Notes: a model not told the origin generated them from the sequence alone. DNA of 64,000 nt from Ectobius pallidus (GCA_964059195.1 CAXKWD010000013.1:24652611-24716610); one strand, 5' to 3'; numbered from the stretch's first letter, positions 10,236 through 21,612 are shown. Numbers and translations are program-made.

Positions 10236-11030
10236 AACCTTGAAATAGTAATCTGTAATAATCTGAGGATATATGTATATGAATATGTTTCTAATTTGTA
10301 GAAGTTGGTTAATAGTTTACAGTAGTAGGCTTATAATGTCCATTCATTATAACTTTTTATATTAGGAAAATAACATTTTCAGTACTCGCTCTGCAAAACA
10401 GCTGCTTGTCGGACTGTTAACACGCCGAAAAGTAACACTTTACCAGCGTATGCCGGTAAAGTAATTTTTACTAACCTAGGTCGGTAAAGTCGTCACGGCA
10501 ACTGTATAATCCAGATGGCAGTGATCAGTCATACCAACCGTAACAGTGTTCGAAACAAAATACTTGACAAAAATGTAAGGCAACATTGTTTCTTTACGTT
10601 ACTCAGAAACTTTACCAGTTTTTGTTTTACAAAACACTTAATAATATAAAAAAATATAGACCTAAGCCAACATAGCTATTATTCATAAAAAAAAACCCCA
10701 CTGCCATTAAATCCGGATTTCGTATTCGTTCACAGCATAGGATTCAGGCGGCTGTGATAATATGGCGTCAACAAATGTCTGACTATGCCGTTTATAATTA
10801 ATTATACGGAATTTTTATTTCATTTCATATCATTTACAGAGCTTTTACTAAAATATATATTGCATGCACCACGTACGCAAAAGCTTTAGCTTCGGCAGCA
10901 ATGGTAGTAGATTCCTCCTCGAAAGCGTTATTTTGCGTACTTGATACATAAATAGCTATTCTGTCATCACTTCAGGATTTCTGTAACTTTTGTATGTTAT
11001 TACTGGTTTACTATTATATTTAAATGTTGG
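10236..11030. other. No recognisable feature
   Basis: Short similar phrases (AACTTTACCAG; CACTTTACCAGCG) occur on opposite sides of about 10440-10620, but I could not build convincing terminal repeats. Confidence 0.45.
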
Positions 11031-11385
11031 CTGCGGTGGTGTAAGGGTAGTGTGCCCGCTTCTAGATCCGAAAGTCGCGTGATCAAACCAGTCAGCGGTC
11101 AATTGATTTTTCAGGACGTAAAAATCCTGGGCACGGATTCCTCCGGGAAGGAGTTTAAGCTGGCGAGCCGTGTCCGTTCATTTACGACACCTAAAAAAAC
11201 TCCAAGCATAAACAGAGCCTCTGGAAAAAATTGTTTGCCCATTTCACGTCCTAGTTATACCTTGGTTTTCTGAGGAGTCTGTGAGGCGATGGATGGGCTT
11301 ACCACCTGCCCCACTGTTCCCTCTGGGAAAACAAGCCTAACAAAATTCGCGTCGGTAGCAGTAACCTCCACTTACACTATTTTTC
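11031..11385 (+). mobile_element. SINE family 3, copy a (tRNA-derived)
   Basis: The head GGCTGCGGTGGTGTAAGGGT (box A) is followed by a degenerate box B (CGCGTGATCAAA) and a body (TTTTCAGGACGTAAAAATCC, ACGACACCTAAAAAAACTCC, GCCTCTGG) that recurs, reversed, at 16840-17155 and in the split copy at 37590-38300. Open frames across it are not genes. Confidence 0.75.
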
Positions 11386-11632
11386 AAATGAGAAGCAGAT
11401 TCCTTCACCGCCAATCACGTGTACGAGCTTACGAAGCGCCGCTATCAGTCAGAGTCTTCCCTCCGTCTCGCATTGGACCGCGTATCGAAGCAAGAAGAAG
11501 GTCAAACTGTTTGTCATCTGCAAAACACTGTAGAGGCTCTAATGCCCCGACAGTGGGTATATACAGGACGATATTATATTTAAGTGCAGTCAGTATTTTT
11601 TACGTATTTTTTATTATCATTGCTTTCTATGT

Positions 11633-11904
11633 TTACTGTATTGATTGTCATGTTGTTTCTACAAAGCCGCTCTGTTTACTACTTTTGACTGTCTATCTAT
11701 ACGTTGCATAGCTCAATGACGTACTAATAATAATAATAATAATAATAATAATATGTACTTGTAGGTGTGTCAGAGTTCTATAAATAATATTTACGCATTT
11801 ACAAAGACAGGCTTTTTTTATGTTTATTGTATTGTTGTTTTTACAAAGCCGTTGAGTTTACTACTTTTGACTATGTCTACCTATCCGTTGGATAGCTCAA
11901 TGAC

Positions 11905-11939
<35 letters not shown>

Positions 11940-12008
11940 CATAATATGTACTTGTAAGGTGTGTCAGAGTGCTATAAATAATATTTACGCATTTACAAAG
12001 ACAGGCTT
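11633..12008. repeat. Imperfect tandem duplication (about 185 bp x 2)
   Basis: The block TTTACTACTTTTGACT ... ATAGCTCAATGACGTA, an (AAT)n run, ATATGTACTTGTA and TATTTACGCATTTACAAAGA occurs twice (about 11633-11813 and 11821-12008). The second copy has a longer (AAT)n and a few substitutions. Confidence 0.85.
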
Positions 12009-12009
12009 A

Positions 12010-12536
12010 CACCAACTCTGAATCTGTCCAGGGTCAATGCTGTCGTTTCTCGTAGAAACTGCCTGCCTGCCTTGATGGAGTGCTTCATTTTCCTATTAAA
12101 CCTTGTGGACGCAAATTTCACGTATTTACACGTTTAAGCTTCAAGTTCTCTGAGTTCTGCTGTGGAAATTACTCCTGGGGCCTATTTCGCAAATGCACCG
12201 TATTTACCTAGCAATTTAGGGGAAAATGTATATCTAAATATATCTTGTACCTATAACAGTCTCATCAATTTACCATGCTACTTTACTGTTGTACTAAAAT
12301 TATGGTTTAGTCGTGTTACTACCAGCTTGTTTCTACTGTTTCGTTATAAATTCTGGTTATAATGTTGCCACGAATAATTATGCTTTTAACTGTCTTTAAG
12401 CTATAGGCTTCTGTTAATATTGAGATAACACGTCGTTATACGAGTAAATATACGCTACTATTCGAAAAAGTGAAGTGTCATACTCTTATTGCATAGGCAT
12501 AGCGCTTCGAATGATTAATTATCGGAAGGCAGTAGT
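12010..12536. other. No recognisable feature
   Basis: AT-rich non-coding sequence. The small open frame at 12162-12362 has no recognisable motif. Confidence 0.5.
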
Positions 12537-12540
12537 AGTA

Positions 12541-12588
<48 letters not shown>

Positions 12589-12745
12589 GTTTCATATTTA
12601 CCTAGCAGAATAAAGACCATGGAGTACTTTCTTCTAGTCAACTAAGTTGAATACAAAATAAAGGGTTCCTAAACCTTCAAAGATGTAGTAAATAAAATAA
12701 CAATACAAAAAGGTAGCAATAATGTAATACACGCGTTATGTTACA
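12537..12745. repeat. (AAT)n microsatellite plus dispersed repeat
   Basis: (AAT)n at 12541-12588 leads into a stretch resembling the repeat nested at 5483-5735 (ACCTAGCAGAATAAAGACCAT then an A-rich end). The microsatellite may be the tail of that repeat in the opposite orientation. Confidence 0.55.
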
Positions 12746-12988
12746 ACAGTGTGGTCAATTTTTTTTTGGGAGAAGGCCCTAATTATACTTTCCAAAATTA
12801 ATTCGCGGGCCGGAATAATGCATTATTTTAGAAATTAACTAATTATAATATTTATTAGAAAATGGGCAGGATAATCAACTTTTATTGTCTTAGAGACGTA
12901 TTTTAGAAAGTAAAATAATATAAAGATCACATACACTTAAAGAGAAAGTTGACCTACGTGATGGTTTTTACCACAGTTTCAATATCTA

Positions 12989-13653
12989 CAGTGAGTCCCA
13001 CGCAAGAGTTGGCCAATGACGCGGGTTTCTGCGTCGCTGCGGTCACAGCTCCAACTCCCGGGCGATCGGGTGGAATATCTACGCTAATGAAGCCGCGATT
13101 GACGTAATGATTCAGGTTCTCACATTTACAATTGAAATTACCATGAAAATAACCACGTACCTCATCACAAAAGACGTTGGAAATGTTCTCCTCTTGCATC
13201 CGCAAAACACTGGCACCTTTTTAGGAAATATTCTTTCACGCGCATAAGATATTGTCTTTAAGTTCTTCTAATGTATGGGAAATTGACCTATACACTTTAA
13301 TTTTTTACGTTTCCCCATAAATAATAGTCACATACTGTTAGAAGAACTTAAAGACAATTCCACACGAGAAATTAACTCTATCTCGGAAGCTGAACTCATG
13401 CGCGTGAAAGAAAATTTCCTGAAAAGGTGCCAGTGTTGGTGGATGCAAGAGGAGAACATTTCCAACATCTCTTGTGATGGGGTACGTGGTTATTTTCATT
13501 GTAATTTTAACTGTAAATGTGAGAACCTGAATCATTACGTCAATCGCGGCTTTATTAGCGTAGATATTTCACCCGTTCGCTCGGGAGTTGGAGCTGTGCC
13601 CGCCGCGGCACAGAAACCCGCGTCATTGGCCAAATCTTGCGTGGGACTCACTG
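12989..13653. mobile_element. Palindromic Tc1-like element with two inverted transposase 3' ends
   Basis: Both outer ends are CAGTGAGTCCCACGCAAG next to TA (12987-12988 and 13654-13655), the Tc1/mariner target dinucleotide. The arms (12989-13271 and 13338-13653) are inverted copies at roughly 85% identity by eye, joined by a 66-bp spacer. Each arm carries the same transposase C-terminus, so the element is two 3' halves joined head to head. The right arm keeps about 40 bp that the left arm lost. Confidence 0.8.
13338..13495 (+). pseudogene. Tc1-like transposase C-terminus (right arm)
   Basis: The frame gives EELKDNSTREINSISEAELM and RVKENFLKRCQ; one base out of frame it continues LVDARGEHFQHLL and a stop. 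A G(G/E)HFxHLL C-terminus after a KRCQ helix is the typical end of Tc1/mariner-type transposases in insects. The inverted left arm holds the same end at about 13190-13271 on the minus strand. The catalytic domain is absent from both arms. Confidence 0.7.
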
Positions 13654-13784
13654 TACTTTTATTTGAGTAATGGCAAGGCGTAGTAAATCTTGTGACAATT
13701 TGTTCCTCTGCTTAGCATTTAACAATTTCATGGTGGAAAATGCGCACTCACACATATATGTACTACCAACCACGGCTCAATAAA

Positions 13785-14023
13785 CATTATTATTATTATT
13801 ATTATTATTATGTAGGCCTACTTTCAAAGCACATTTTTCCAAGTTTGGAAAATGGTTTTTGTTAACTATTGTCCAAAATTCGATGGGATGACAATTTCTT
13901 ATTGATATAAGAAAATTGTCACTCTGTAGGTCACAGAACTCCAAAAAAGATAGAAGGTATTGTAGCTAAGAATGCTACATCAAAGTGAACAATGTTGAAA
14001 ATAGAATGCCTGTCGATTTCAAA

Positions 14024-14062
<39 letters not shown>
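13785..14062. repeat. Two (ATT)/(AAT) microsatellites
   Basis: (ATT)n at 13785-13811 and (AAT)n at 14023-14060, with unassigned AT-rich sequence between. Confidence 0.85.
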
Positions 14063-14922
14063 AAATCAAATTTTAAAAAAGTACTGGGGCCGGTTGATTA
14101 ACGAACGTAGGCCGGATCTGGCCAGTTGGACCACGCTGGCCTACATTAAAACGTAAGACAAAAATGTGCATCCTGCCACCAATAAATGAAAATTACTGGA
14201 GTACATAGAACCTAAACAAAGAGGATATATATATATATTTGTGTGTGTATGTGTTTGTGCTGAATGACTGTTTTGTACATGTAGATATATTATTACAATT
14301 AAGTGGGAAAAACCATTGCAAAGAGAAATGCTAAATGCTTATCGTGTACTTGAATAAGAGATGATGAGTGTCATAATCGATTAAATATGTTAGGAATGAA
14401 AATGAAATCTATGTCGACTACAGGCTACAGTACCTGAAACGTATAAAAAATTAACAAAAGCTAGCAAAACAAGTAACAGGCAATATTATACAATATAAAG
14501 TAACCTCTGCTGGATGAAGGGACATCGCTTCTAATTAGTAGCGAAATGCTTAAGTAACTTTGACCTATAAATGTGTAAGCTTCGCCTACTTATGATGTCC
14601 GGCGGCAGTGAGTTCCAGTTGCGGGCAGTGGCTACAATGAATGAGGAAGAGTACAGAGATGTCCGATGAGTGGAATTGACATTAGACTATTATTCTGAGA
14701 TCGTGTATCACGGTTATGCTGGGAAGACAGAAATGATAAACTTGAGACTAAGTAGGCCTACTTAGATGCAGAGATTTTAAGAATATGTACGAATATATAA
14801 AACTTTAACCAATCACCTTATCGCCTCATTTTTACAGTTTATTTTTATGGTAGCTTACTTGTGTTCAAATGTTTTTGTATGTGAATTCCTGCCAGCGTAC
14901 TGAAATATCTTCTATAGCTTCT
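14063..14922. other. No confidently recognised feature
   Basis: A moderately GC-rich stretch at 14500-14720 may be an old repeat, but I find no frame or partner copy in the window. Confidence 0.45.
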
Positions 14923-15241
14923 TTAAGGGGGACATAGACCTATAGGTTTGGGTACAATGAAATAGGTGAAGTTCGTATTCTTTTTCTCAGCAATGAATTG
15001 TTCCACAACCTCGTACTCTATTAATGTTCTTTACTGATCTGTTCTACATTTGCATATTATTTTCTGATTTAATCAGACTGTTACAGTTACGGATAATTAT
15101 CGTTACAAAATGGCAGACATGTTTCGTGCACTGAACTGCCGTTTCCGTGATAATTACCACAAATATCAACATTTATGAGTGTTTTTTATTCCTATCTATT
15201 TGTTAAAACCATTTGAACAACACTATCAACAATCATTTATT

Positions 15242-15659
15242 ACTTACTTACTTACTTACTCAATGGCAATAGACAATTCCTCAGCAAGCTAAAGGAATAT
15301 TATCCATTTTATAGAACCCGAATGTTCATTGCCGCGTTTACCTAAGTCCGCCATTCAACCCTACTCTGTGCTAACTCCTTCCAATCATCCCTAGCAAAAC
15401 TTACTTCCTTTAAATCCATTCTCAGATTTTCCTCCCACCTACGTCTAGGTCTTCCGCGTTGTCTTTTCCCTTTGGGTCTCCCAGTCAATACCTTTGAGAT
15501 ATGTCTTTCCTCCCCCATGCGTGCAACTTGTCCAGCCCATTTCATCCTTCGCGATTAAATTACCCTTACTGTATCCGGTGAAGCGTACAGGTCATGAACC
15601 TCGTCGTTATGCAATTTTCTCCAGTCCCCATTTTTTCCCTTTTGGGCCCAAATCTACAT
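15242..15659 (-). mobile_element. LINE 3' end (AAGT-tail family) with 9-bp target duplication
   Basis: The minus-strand LINE copy ends in a (AAGT)n tail (15241-15260 on plus as TTAC repeats) and is flanked by TCATTTATT (15233-15241 and 15660-15668). The 3' end phrase AGGAATTGTCTATTGCCATT is shared with copies at 21372, 39141 and 43752. It inserted inside the TTAA-flanked element. Confidence 0.85.
15342..15545 (-). pseudogene. LINE RT C-terminal tail fragment
   Basis: The frame reads MKWAGQVARMGEERHISKVL, then GRPKGKRQRGRPRRRW and MDLKE...DWKELAQSRVEWR. This order (W.GHVARM, then GRP.GKR..GRPR.RW, then a DW..LAQDR..WR end) is the standard C-terminus of many insect LINE polymerases. The element is 5'-truncated just upstream, so there is no RT domain. 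The 68-residue frame is open, suggesting a fairly young copy. Confidence 0.85.
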
Positions 15660-16079
15660 TCATTTATTTTTAACGTTAATAGTTTATTTTGAAAAACATA
15701 TTTTAATCTAAAAAATGTAATAAAATTAGTCCACGAGTTAAAAAAATAGTTATACTGTTGATATTGCAGATATTACAGTTGATGTAGATTTTATGATATT
15801 TTAAAATAGATACAAAAAAGAATCACTGAGAAATATTGGCAGTTGCGGAAATTATCACAGAAACGGTGTTTCAGTCTACGAAACGTGGCTGACAAGTTGT
15901 AAAGATAATAATCAATTACCCGTAACAGTAACAGTTTAATTAATTCTGAAAGTAGTATGTAATTTTAGTAATAGTCAATAAAGAGCATGTCAGATCGATT
16001 CACTGCTGAGAAAAAAAAATAATGAATATCACTTATTCTTCATTGCCCAAACCTGTATGTCACCCCTTAAAATAAACTA

Positions 16080-16427
16080 CAGTAGAATACCAATTATCAG
16101 AACTCTATCTATCCTGATCGCCAACTATCCGGATCGCTTCGAGGCCGTGTTCAAGTGGTTTTTGCAACAGCGAGCACTGAGAAACGCTCTTTCAGAGCCG
16201 ATTATTTGCAAAAAATCAAAACTTTTAGCCGACAAAATCGACAGTTTGTCAGCAAAACAACTGACCTCTGACCATGTGTTCAAGATGAGACACCTTTTGT
16301 AAGTACGGTACTGTACAATTTGGCTTTTTAAGAAATGACTTTTTTCATGATTTATCCAATTATACGAATATTTGATTTTCCGGATCCGGTTCGGTCCCAA
16401 TTAATCCGGGTAATTGGTCTTCTGCTG
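16080..16427. mobile_element. Pogo/Tigger-like deletion derivative
   Basis: The ends are CAGTAGAATACCAATTATC and, reversed, CAGCAGAAGACCAATTACC, next to TA at 16078-16079 and 16428-16429. CAG(T/C)AGA...ATTATCCG ends are typical of pogo/Tigger elements. The length is 348 bp. A piece of transposase DNA-binding domain remains inside. It begins 12 bp after the TTAA-flanked element ends. Confidence 0.8.
16134..16255 (+). pseudogene. Tigger-type transposase DNA-binding-domain fragment
   Basis: The frame gives FKWFLQQRALRNALSEPIIC followed by KKSKLLADKI. It resembles the second helix-turn-helix of CENP-B/Tigger transposases, in which an aromatic-rich W(F/L).Q.R. helix is followed by LSGPII..KA..L. 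About 40 residues survive, with no DDE domain. It lies between pogo-like ends, which supports the assignment. Confidence 0.7.
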
Positions 16428-16839
16428 TATTAAACTATTAATCTAAAACAACATCTTCCATTTCTTACACAAACATTATACCTACAGAAGATGGACTTCC
16501 ATTATTGGTTACTACTGAATGTGTTTCCATTAGTGTTCATTGAATTAATAATGGCCACAGCTCCCAATTATTAGTAGTAGCAAAAAGTTTAATCGAACAC
16601 TGAAACAGCGGAATTCCATCACGGAATTTAGCCTATTGATGGAAGCCGCTCGCAGGGTTACTATCGGTATAAAACTTCAATTGTCTCGCCATCGGCTTTC
16701 CATATATTTATAATATATCGATGGTGTCACAACGACACAAATAGGAAAGTGTTTAATTTTGGAGTGTTTTCATTATTCACTACATGCTTACTTGTGTAAG
16801 TATTCTCTAAATCTGATCTGAATTTCCTGTGACCCCTAT

Positions 16840-17155
16840 GGTGGGGCATAGGGCTTCCAATTAGAGGGTTCAGAATCTGGATTAATTTTGTTACGCTTAT
16901 CTTCCAGGAGAGGATAGAGGGACCGCTGGTAAGCCTTAAGGTATTATTTGGACGCGAAAGGGCCGGGAAATTTTGTCCAGAGGCCCAATTTAGGCGTGGA
17001 GTTCTTTTACGTGTCGTATAACTATTTCTCCAGCTTAAGTCCGTGTCCAGAATTCATGCGTCCTGAAATATCTATCGACAGCGGCCGGGATTAATCCCGC
17101 GACCTTCGGATCTATAGGAGTCCACGATAACTCTACACTCCCATGACCACAATTC
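16840..17155 (-). mobile_element. SINE family 3, copy b
   Basis: The reverse complement matches 11031-11385: TTTCAGGACGCATGAATTCTGG, ACTTAAGCTGGAG, ACGACACGTAAAAGAACTCC, GCCTCTGG. The tRNA-like head is at the right (GATCCGAAGGTCGCGGGATTA). Confidence 0.75.
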
Positions 17156-17199
17156 CCTAAATAGTAACAATAATCTAGAACGTTGGATTCTTTCAAGAT

Positions 17200-17512
17200 A
17201 GATTCCTGGCCTCATGTTACAATAAAAAGTAAAGATTTCCCTATACAGACCATGGAGGCCCAGAGGGTTCCAGGCTCCCAGATTTTAGACATTCTGGCAC
17301 GTGAAGGTGGTAAGGTTGTCAACCTTACGCACCAGCCGCCTTTAATTGCTCCTGGAACTCATTTATGCTAGAGGCTGAGTCGACCCCAGTGCCATAGTGC
17401 CACCAGAAGGATTAGGCCAATTGACAAACTCCAACGACCTCGTCGGGGATCTAACTCGCGAACTTCCGGTTCGTAGCGCGGCGCCTCAACCACTACGCTA
17501 CGGCGTACTTCC
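17200..17512 (-). mobile_element. SINE family 5, copy a
   Basis: Matches 49505-49800 in reverse: head with GTAGTGGTTGAGG-like box A and CGCGAGTTAGATCCCCG box B (17450-17512), then GAGTCGACC, AAGGTTGTCAACCTTACGCA, CACGTGAAGGTGG and ATGGAGGCC towards the tail at about 17200. Open frames crossing it are fortuitous. Confidence 0.75.
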
Positions 17513-17519
17513 TCTTGTT

Positions 17520-17806
17520 ATATTACCTCAGACAAATAAATAATCAGTAGCAGGTAATTTATTTTGGAATAAATGAAGTAAAGGATCGATATCCTGCTTA
17601 TAGCAATAGAACTTGTGTATTTCACAAAATAACTTTTAATAAATTTAACACAACTTATACCTAGACATAGACAGAGACGGTCCCAAAAAACTGTTTTTTC
17701 CCAATCGAAAAATTTGCTACAAAATTAGTTAACAGGATTTTTACTTATTTTTGTTCGTTAGATTTACCAGGATTCACCATAAAGTTAACAATAAGAATGC
17801 TGATGG

Positions 17807-17840
<34 letters not shown>

Positions 17841-19230
17841 AAGCAGTAACTAACAATCGTAACAATAAGAGTGTTTTTTGTTGTTGTTGTTGTGACTTTT
17901 TTATGTGACGTCTGCTTCAATCAATCTGCTCCAGAGTCAAGATCGCTCTCACACATTCGCACTGTGGTAATATCATAAGCCCTCTTGCTTTCTTTTTTAA
18001 TGGAAAGTCGGTTAAGAAGCTGATAATTGAATTGATAGGCGCGTGGTGCCGCCACATGGAATTAGCAATGCAGATTCCCTCTAAGTCTGCTTTGAACTGC
18101 CATAAATCACCATAAGTCTTTCTCTTTCTTGGCAGAATGAACTATTTAAATACCACCAAGTCCAACAAACTTCTCTCTTCACAACGGATAATAATAAAAA
18201 TATATAATCTGAATAATGTTATGGAATAGAAAGTTTTGTTACTTTGAAATATTGCCGCGCCTTCAGAAAGCAGGCCTTAAGGGAGTCTCTTACTTCTCTC
18301 TTTATCCCTTGTTTCAGAGAACACACGACGACAAAGGGCCAAGACAATGGTAAAATGTTGTACGGATTACTTTTTAATACAAGGCTCCAGATTAATCATT
18401 TCATTAGAAGTCTATCCCTTGCGGCAGTCAATTCCTATGCATCCCATTACACGTCATGTTAATAATTATAAACGCGAAACTTCGTAAACAAACTTCGTCG
18501 TATCTCCTTTCTTAAACAACAGAAAAGTAGTCCCTATGACCTTCTGCTATCCGAACAAAGTTATCGCCTGTTCGCGAACTGCTTTCAATACCTAATATTT
18601 TTTCAGAAAAATTGTCTTCATTTATGGTATACATTTTCCTGAGGGCATAATCATTCAACACAATGAATGCAATTAACATACACAAATGAAGAGTTCACCG
18701 GAATAACGAACAATGCCATTTCAGATAAATTTTAAGATAATTGAATTTTAAAATTTGAGGAATCTGAAAGCTGATCTATTGTTATTGTTTCAAACTTTTA
18801 ACATATAATAATTACTGAATCGTTAACAAAGTGTGTGAGAAAATGATTGTATTTAAATAAGGAAATACAACAATGAAAAATCGTGAAACACTTATTAACT
18901 GATTTCTTGAACTGGGTATTATGTTATGAATTCTTGTATCATACGAACTTTATAAAAACTATATTCTCGGTGAGATCAATAGTTATTGGAACATACACCT
19001 GTCTAATAACGGTTATCGTTTTTATTTCTAAAATTGACATTGATAATTCCTTCCTGGGATGGATGTGACATTTTTCCAAAGTATACAGAAAGTTCAGCAC
19101 TCAATACTGTCCGTTGGTTACAAAAAACCAATGTAACCACATGAAAATAGCTCTTTTAACCTCTAGAATGGCATTTTCGATTTTTTATAATAACGAAATG
19201 TGTATACAGGAAAAACATGCACGCAATATG
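17520..19230. other. Mostly featureless; short (GAT)n microsatellite
   Basis: (GATGAT)n at about 17801-17840. The rest is AT-rich with no repeat ends or convincing coding sequence. Confidence 0.55.
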
Positions 19231-19630
19231 AATCACAAGAGCTGAAATTAAAGAATATAATTAGAGCTAAATGATCATGAGAGCTGAAATTAAATAATAA
19301 TGAGAGCTGAAATTAAATAATAATGAAAGCTGAAATTAAATAATCATGAGAGCTGAAATAAAAAATCATGAAAGCTGAAATTAAATGAATCAAGAGAGCT
19401 GAAATAAAATATCCATGAGAGTTTAAATTAAAGAAGAATCATGAGAGCTGAAATTAAACAATCATGAGAGCTGAAATTAAAGAAACATGAGAGCTGAAAT
19501 TGAATGAATCAAGAGCTGAAATTAAGAAATCATGAGCTCTGAAATTAATGAAAGCTGAATTTAAAGAATGAGAGCTGAAATTAAAAAAAAATCATGAGAG
19601 CTGAAATTAAATAACCATGATAGCTGAAAT
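19231..19630. repeat. Minisatellite, 22-24-bp unit, about 16 copies
   Basis: The unit is ATGAGAGCTGAAATTAAATA plus a variable 2-4 bases. GAGCTGAAAT recurs roughly every 22-24 bp through the array. Spacing varies and some units are shortened (19500-19570). It is flanked by unique AT-rich DNA. Confidence 0.9.
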
Positions 19631-21239
19631 ACTACAAACCTACTTATATTATGAGTTAAGGCATTTTTTATCCAAGGAAACAATCCATAAGAAATTTAAA
19701 TTTTCATCACCAGACGCTTGCAACGAACATTCAGTCAAGTACAAAGAACTGTCTAAAAACGTTCAAAGTTTGGTTACATGTTTCTCTAATGAGAATACTT
19801 CTCAACTGCAACAAATAATCACCTTACAAAGCAATTCAAATAGCGTTTGACTTGTAGAATACAATACTTCAACCAAAAGTTAAATACTGTAAAGGGTATC
19901 AGAACTTCAATTTCCTGCAGAGGACCTTCTCAAGCGTGCAGTTCAAAACAATCAATGATGATCAAGAGGAGAATCTATCTAGGTTACTGGAATGCTGAAA
20001 CTTCAGAAGTAATGTGAAACCGAATGCAGACAGAATTACCACAAGCAAGAGTTTCTAATACACTGACATAAAATGCCGGGGAGAATGCTGCTTACTGTAT
20101 ATCTAACAAAGATCAAATTGGTCTAGGGAGACCAAATCAATAACAGGTCTTCGTTATCTTTCCTCATTTTAAGAATTTTAGTCTATTCGCCAAAAATGAA
20201 GATTAATTTTAAGAAAGGTATTCGAAATTCTGTAACCTCGAATGAACTCAATCTAAAGGGAAACGGACATGAACTAACGTTTTCCTAAGCTAAATAATAT
20301 CATGCTAAAGCACTAGGTTAATAACCAATTATACGATCAGATATAAAAATATTTGAAGTGGTACAATGCTGCTTAGTAGACTTCGTATTATAGTCAGAAA
20401 CAGCCAGTGCTTTTGTTGAATGACTGCTAGATGCGCATGCTCCGTTATTGCGCAGAGAGCAGTCAAGGACATTGGAGGTTTTTTTTAAACCTGGGAGTTG
20501 GTATTTTTACGATTAAGGGTGGGAAAAGGAAAATTTTCCCAAATGATTGCCCACCAAGTTTGTATTAATAAGTCTTTCATTTTTAATGGAAGGGTACGGT
20601 GAAAATATGCCACTTGCCAAAATGCTGGTGTTACAAATTTTTCACAGATTAATCTATAGGGGTTTGCTCATTATTCCACAATATAGTTTCGGGCCCCAAC
20701 TCTTCTAACATGTTTTAGTCATTTTTAAAAGCAGTGCTTTTAGTGTGGCAATTATACGAGAATTAATAGCTTGCATCCACTCTTATTAATAGGAAATATG
20801 AAAGTGTAACATACTTATTAAATGTCTCTAAGATATAAAGCATAACTTATAAAATTTCTAGCAAAATCGTCTAAAAAGAGTCGACGATAGTAGGCCTAAC
20901 ATAAGTAAAATCCACTTTCAACATTCTTACTATTGCAAGCAAGACAGATGATATTTTACATGTAACGTCTTGAATAAATGTGTCACAAACGCCCACGCTA
21001 CATTGATAGTATGCCTTCAAATGTTTAAGAAAAGTGTTAGCTGTTTATGGACAATTTATTAACAATAATTAAAATTTCCTTCCGGATACATATATAATAT
21101 ATAATTAACTATTAAAGGCTGGGGCAATGTAACGCCACCTTTCAGAACCGATATCATCTGGAGCCTTAAACAAAACATTATTAAACAAAAAAATTATATA
21201 TTTCAACAATGGTTAATATGTGGGAATATTTTTACAAGA
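19631..21239. other. No recognisable feature
   Basis: AT-rich non-coding sequence. The small open frame running out of the minisatellite (19617-19850) has no recognised motif. Confidence 0.5.
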
Positions 21240-21308
21240 AAAATTCCTCTGATACTGGGAATTAAACCCAAAACCTTCGGCTCATCGTGCCGGTACTCTA
21301 CCAACTGA
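21240..21308 (-). repeat. tRNA-like SINE head fragment
   Basis: On the minus strand: CCGTCTAGCTCAGTTGGTAG (box A) and GGGTTTAATTCCCAG (box B). The acceptor ends do not pair and the anticodon stem is imperfect, and the sequence continues as an A/T-rich SINE body. I read it as a SINE head, not a tRNA gene. Confidence 0.6.
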
Positions 21309-21371
21309 GCTAGACGGAGTTCTATTGATAGCGTCAGGTGGAATCTTTCTCCTATGCCTATCACTATGAAT

Positions 21372-21612
21372 TACTTACTTACTTTCTTTACTTACTAAAT
21401 GGCAATCAAGCTACGCTAAAGGATCATTACCTATTTAATGGAATTCGGAGGTTCGTTGCCGTGCTTTAATGAGTCCGCCATTTAACCGTATTCTGTGTTA
21501 ACTCCATCCAGCCATCCCTCGCAAGTTCTGCTTCCCTTAAATCTACAGTACCCTAATATCGTCCTCCCACCTAGGTGTAGGTCTTCCAAGTGTCTTTTCC
21601 CTTCAGGAAGTG
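21372..21612 (-). mobile_element. LINE 3' end, AAGT-tail family
   Basis: Same family as 15242-15659: TTACTTACTAAATGGCAAT tail end, GAGTCCGCCATTTAACC, then decayed coding sequence for the GRPRRRW region (CCTCCCACCTAGGTGTAGGT on plus). It is more diverged than the 15.2-kb copy. Confidence 0.75.

Larger units (their letters stand above)
14927..16066. mobile_element. Long-TIR element flanked by TTAA, containing a LINE
   Basis: The left arm (14927-15180) and right arm (15830-16066) are inverted copies: GGGGGACATA...AGGTTTGGG with CAATGAA, then TTTTTCTCAGCA and TGAAT, and inward GTGATAATTACC and GTTTCGT. TTAA flanks both ends (14923-14926 and 16067-16070), a target duplication used by piggyBac and Kolobok elements. 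No transposase is visible. A LINE with its own duplication sits inside (15242-15659), so the element was in place first. Confidence 0.75.

Noticed and set aside
10376..10625. A MITE with CTTTACCAG ends
   Set aside because: Short similar phrases are present but no consistent inverted ends or target duplication could be aligned.
11052..11711. Two adjacent plus-strand open frames as a gene
   Set aside because: The first lies fully in a SINE and the second begins in it; neither shows a domain.
19231..19630. A CRISPR-like array
   Set aside because: Units are tandem with almost no spacers and vary in length; it is a minisatellite in an insect genome.
21240..21308. A tRNA gene on the minus strand
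   Set aside because: Box A and box B are good but the acceptor strands do not pair and a SINE body follows.
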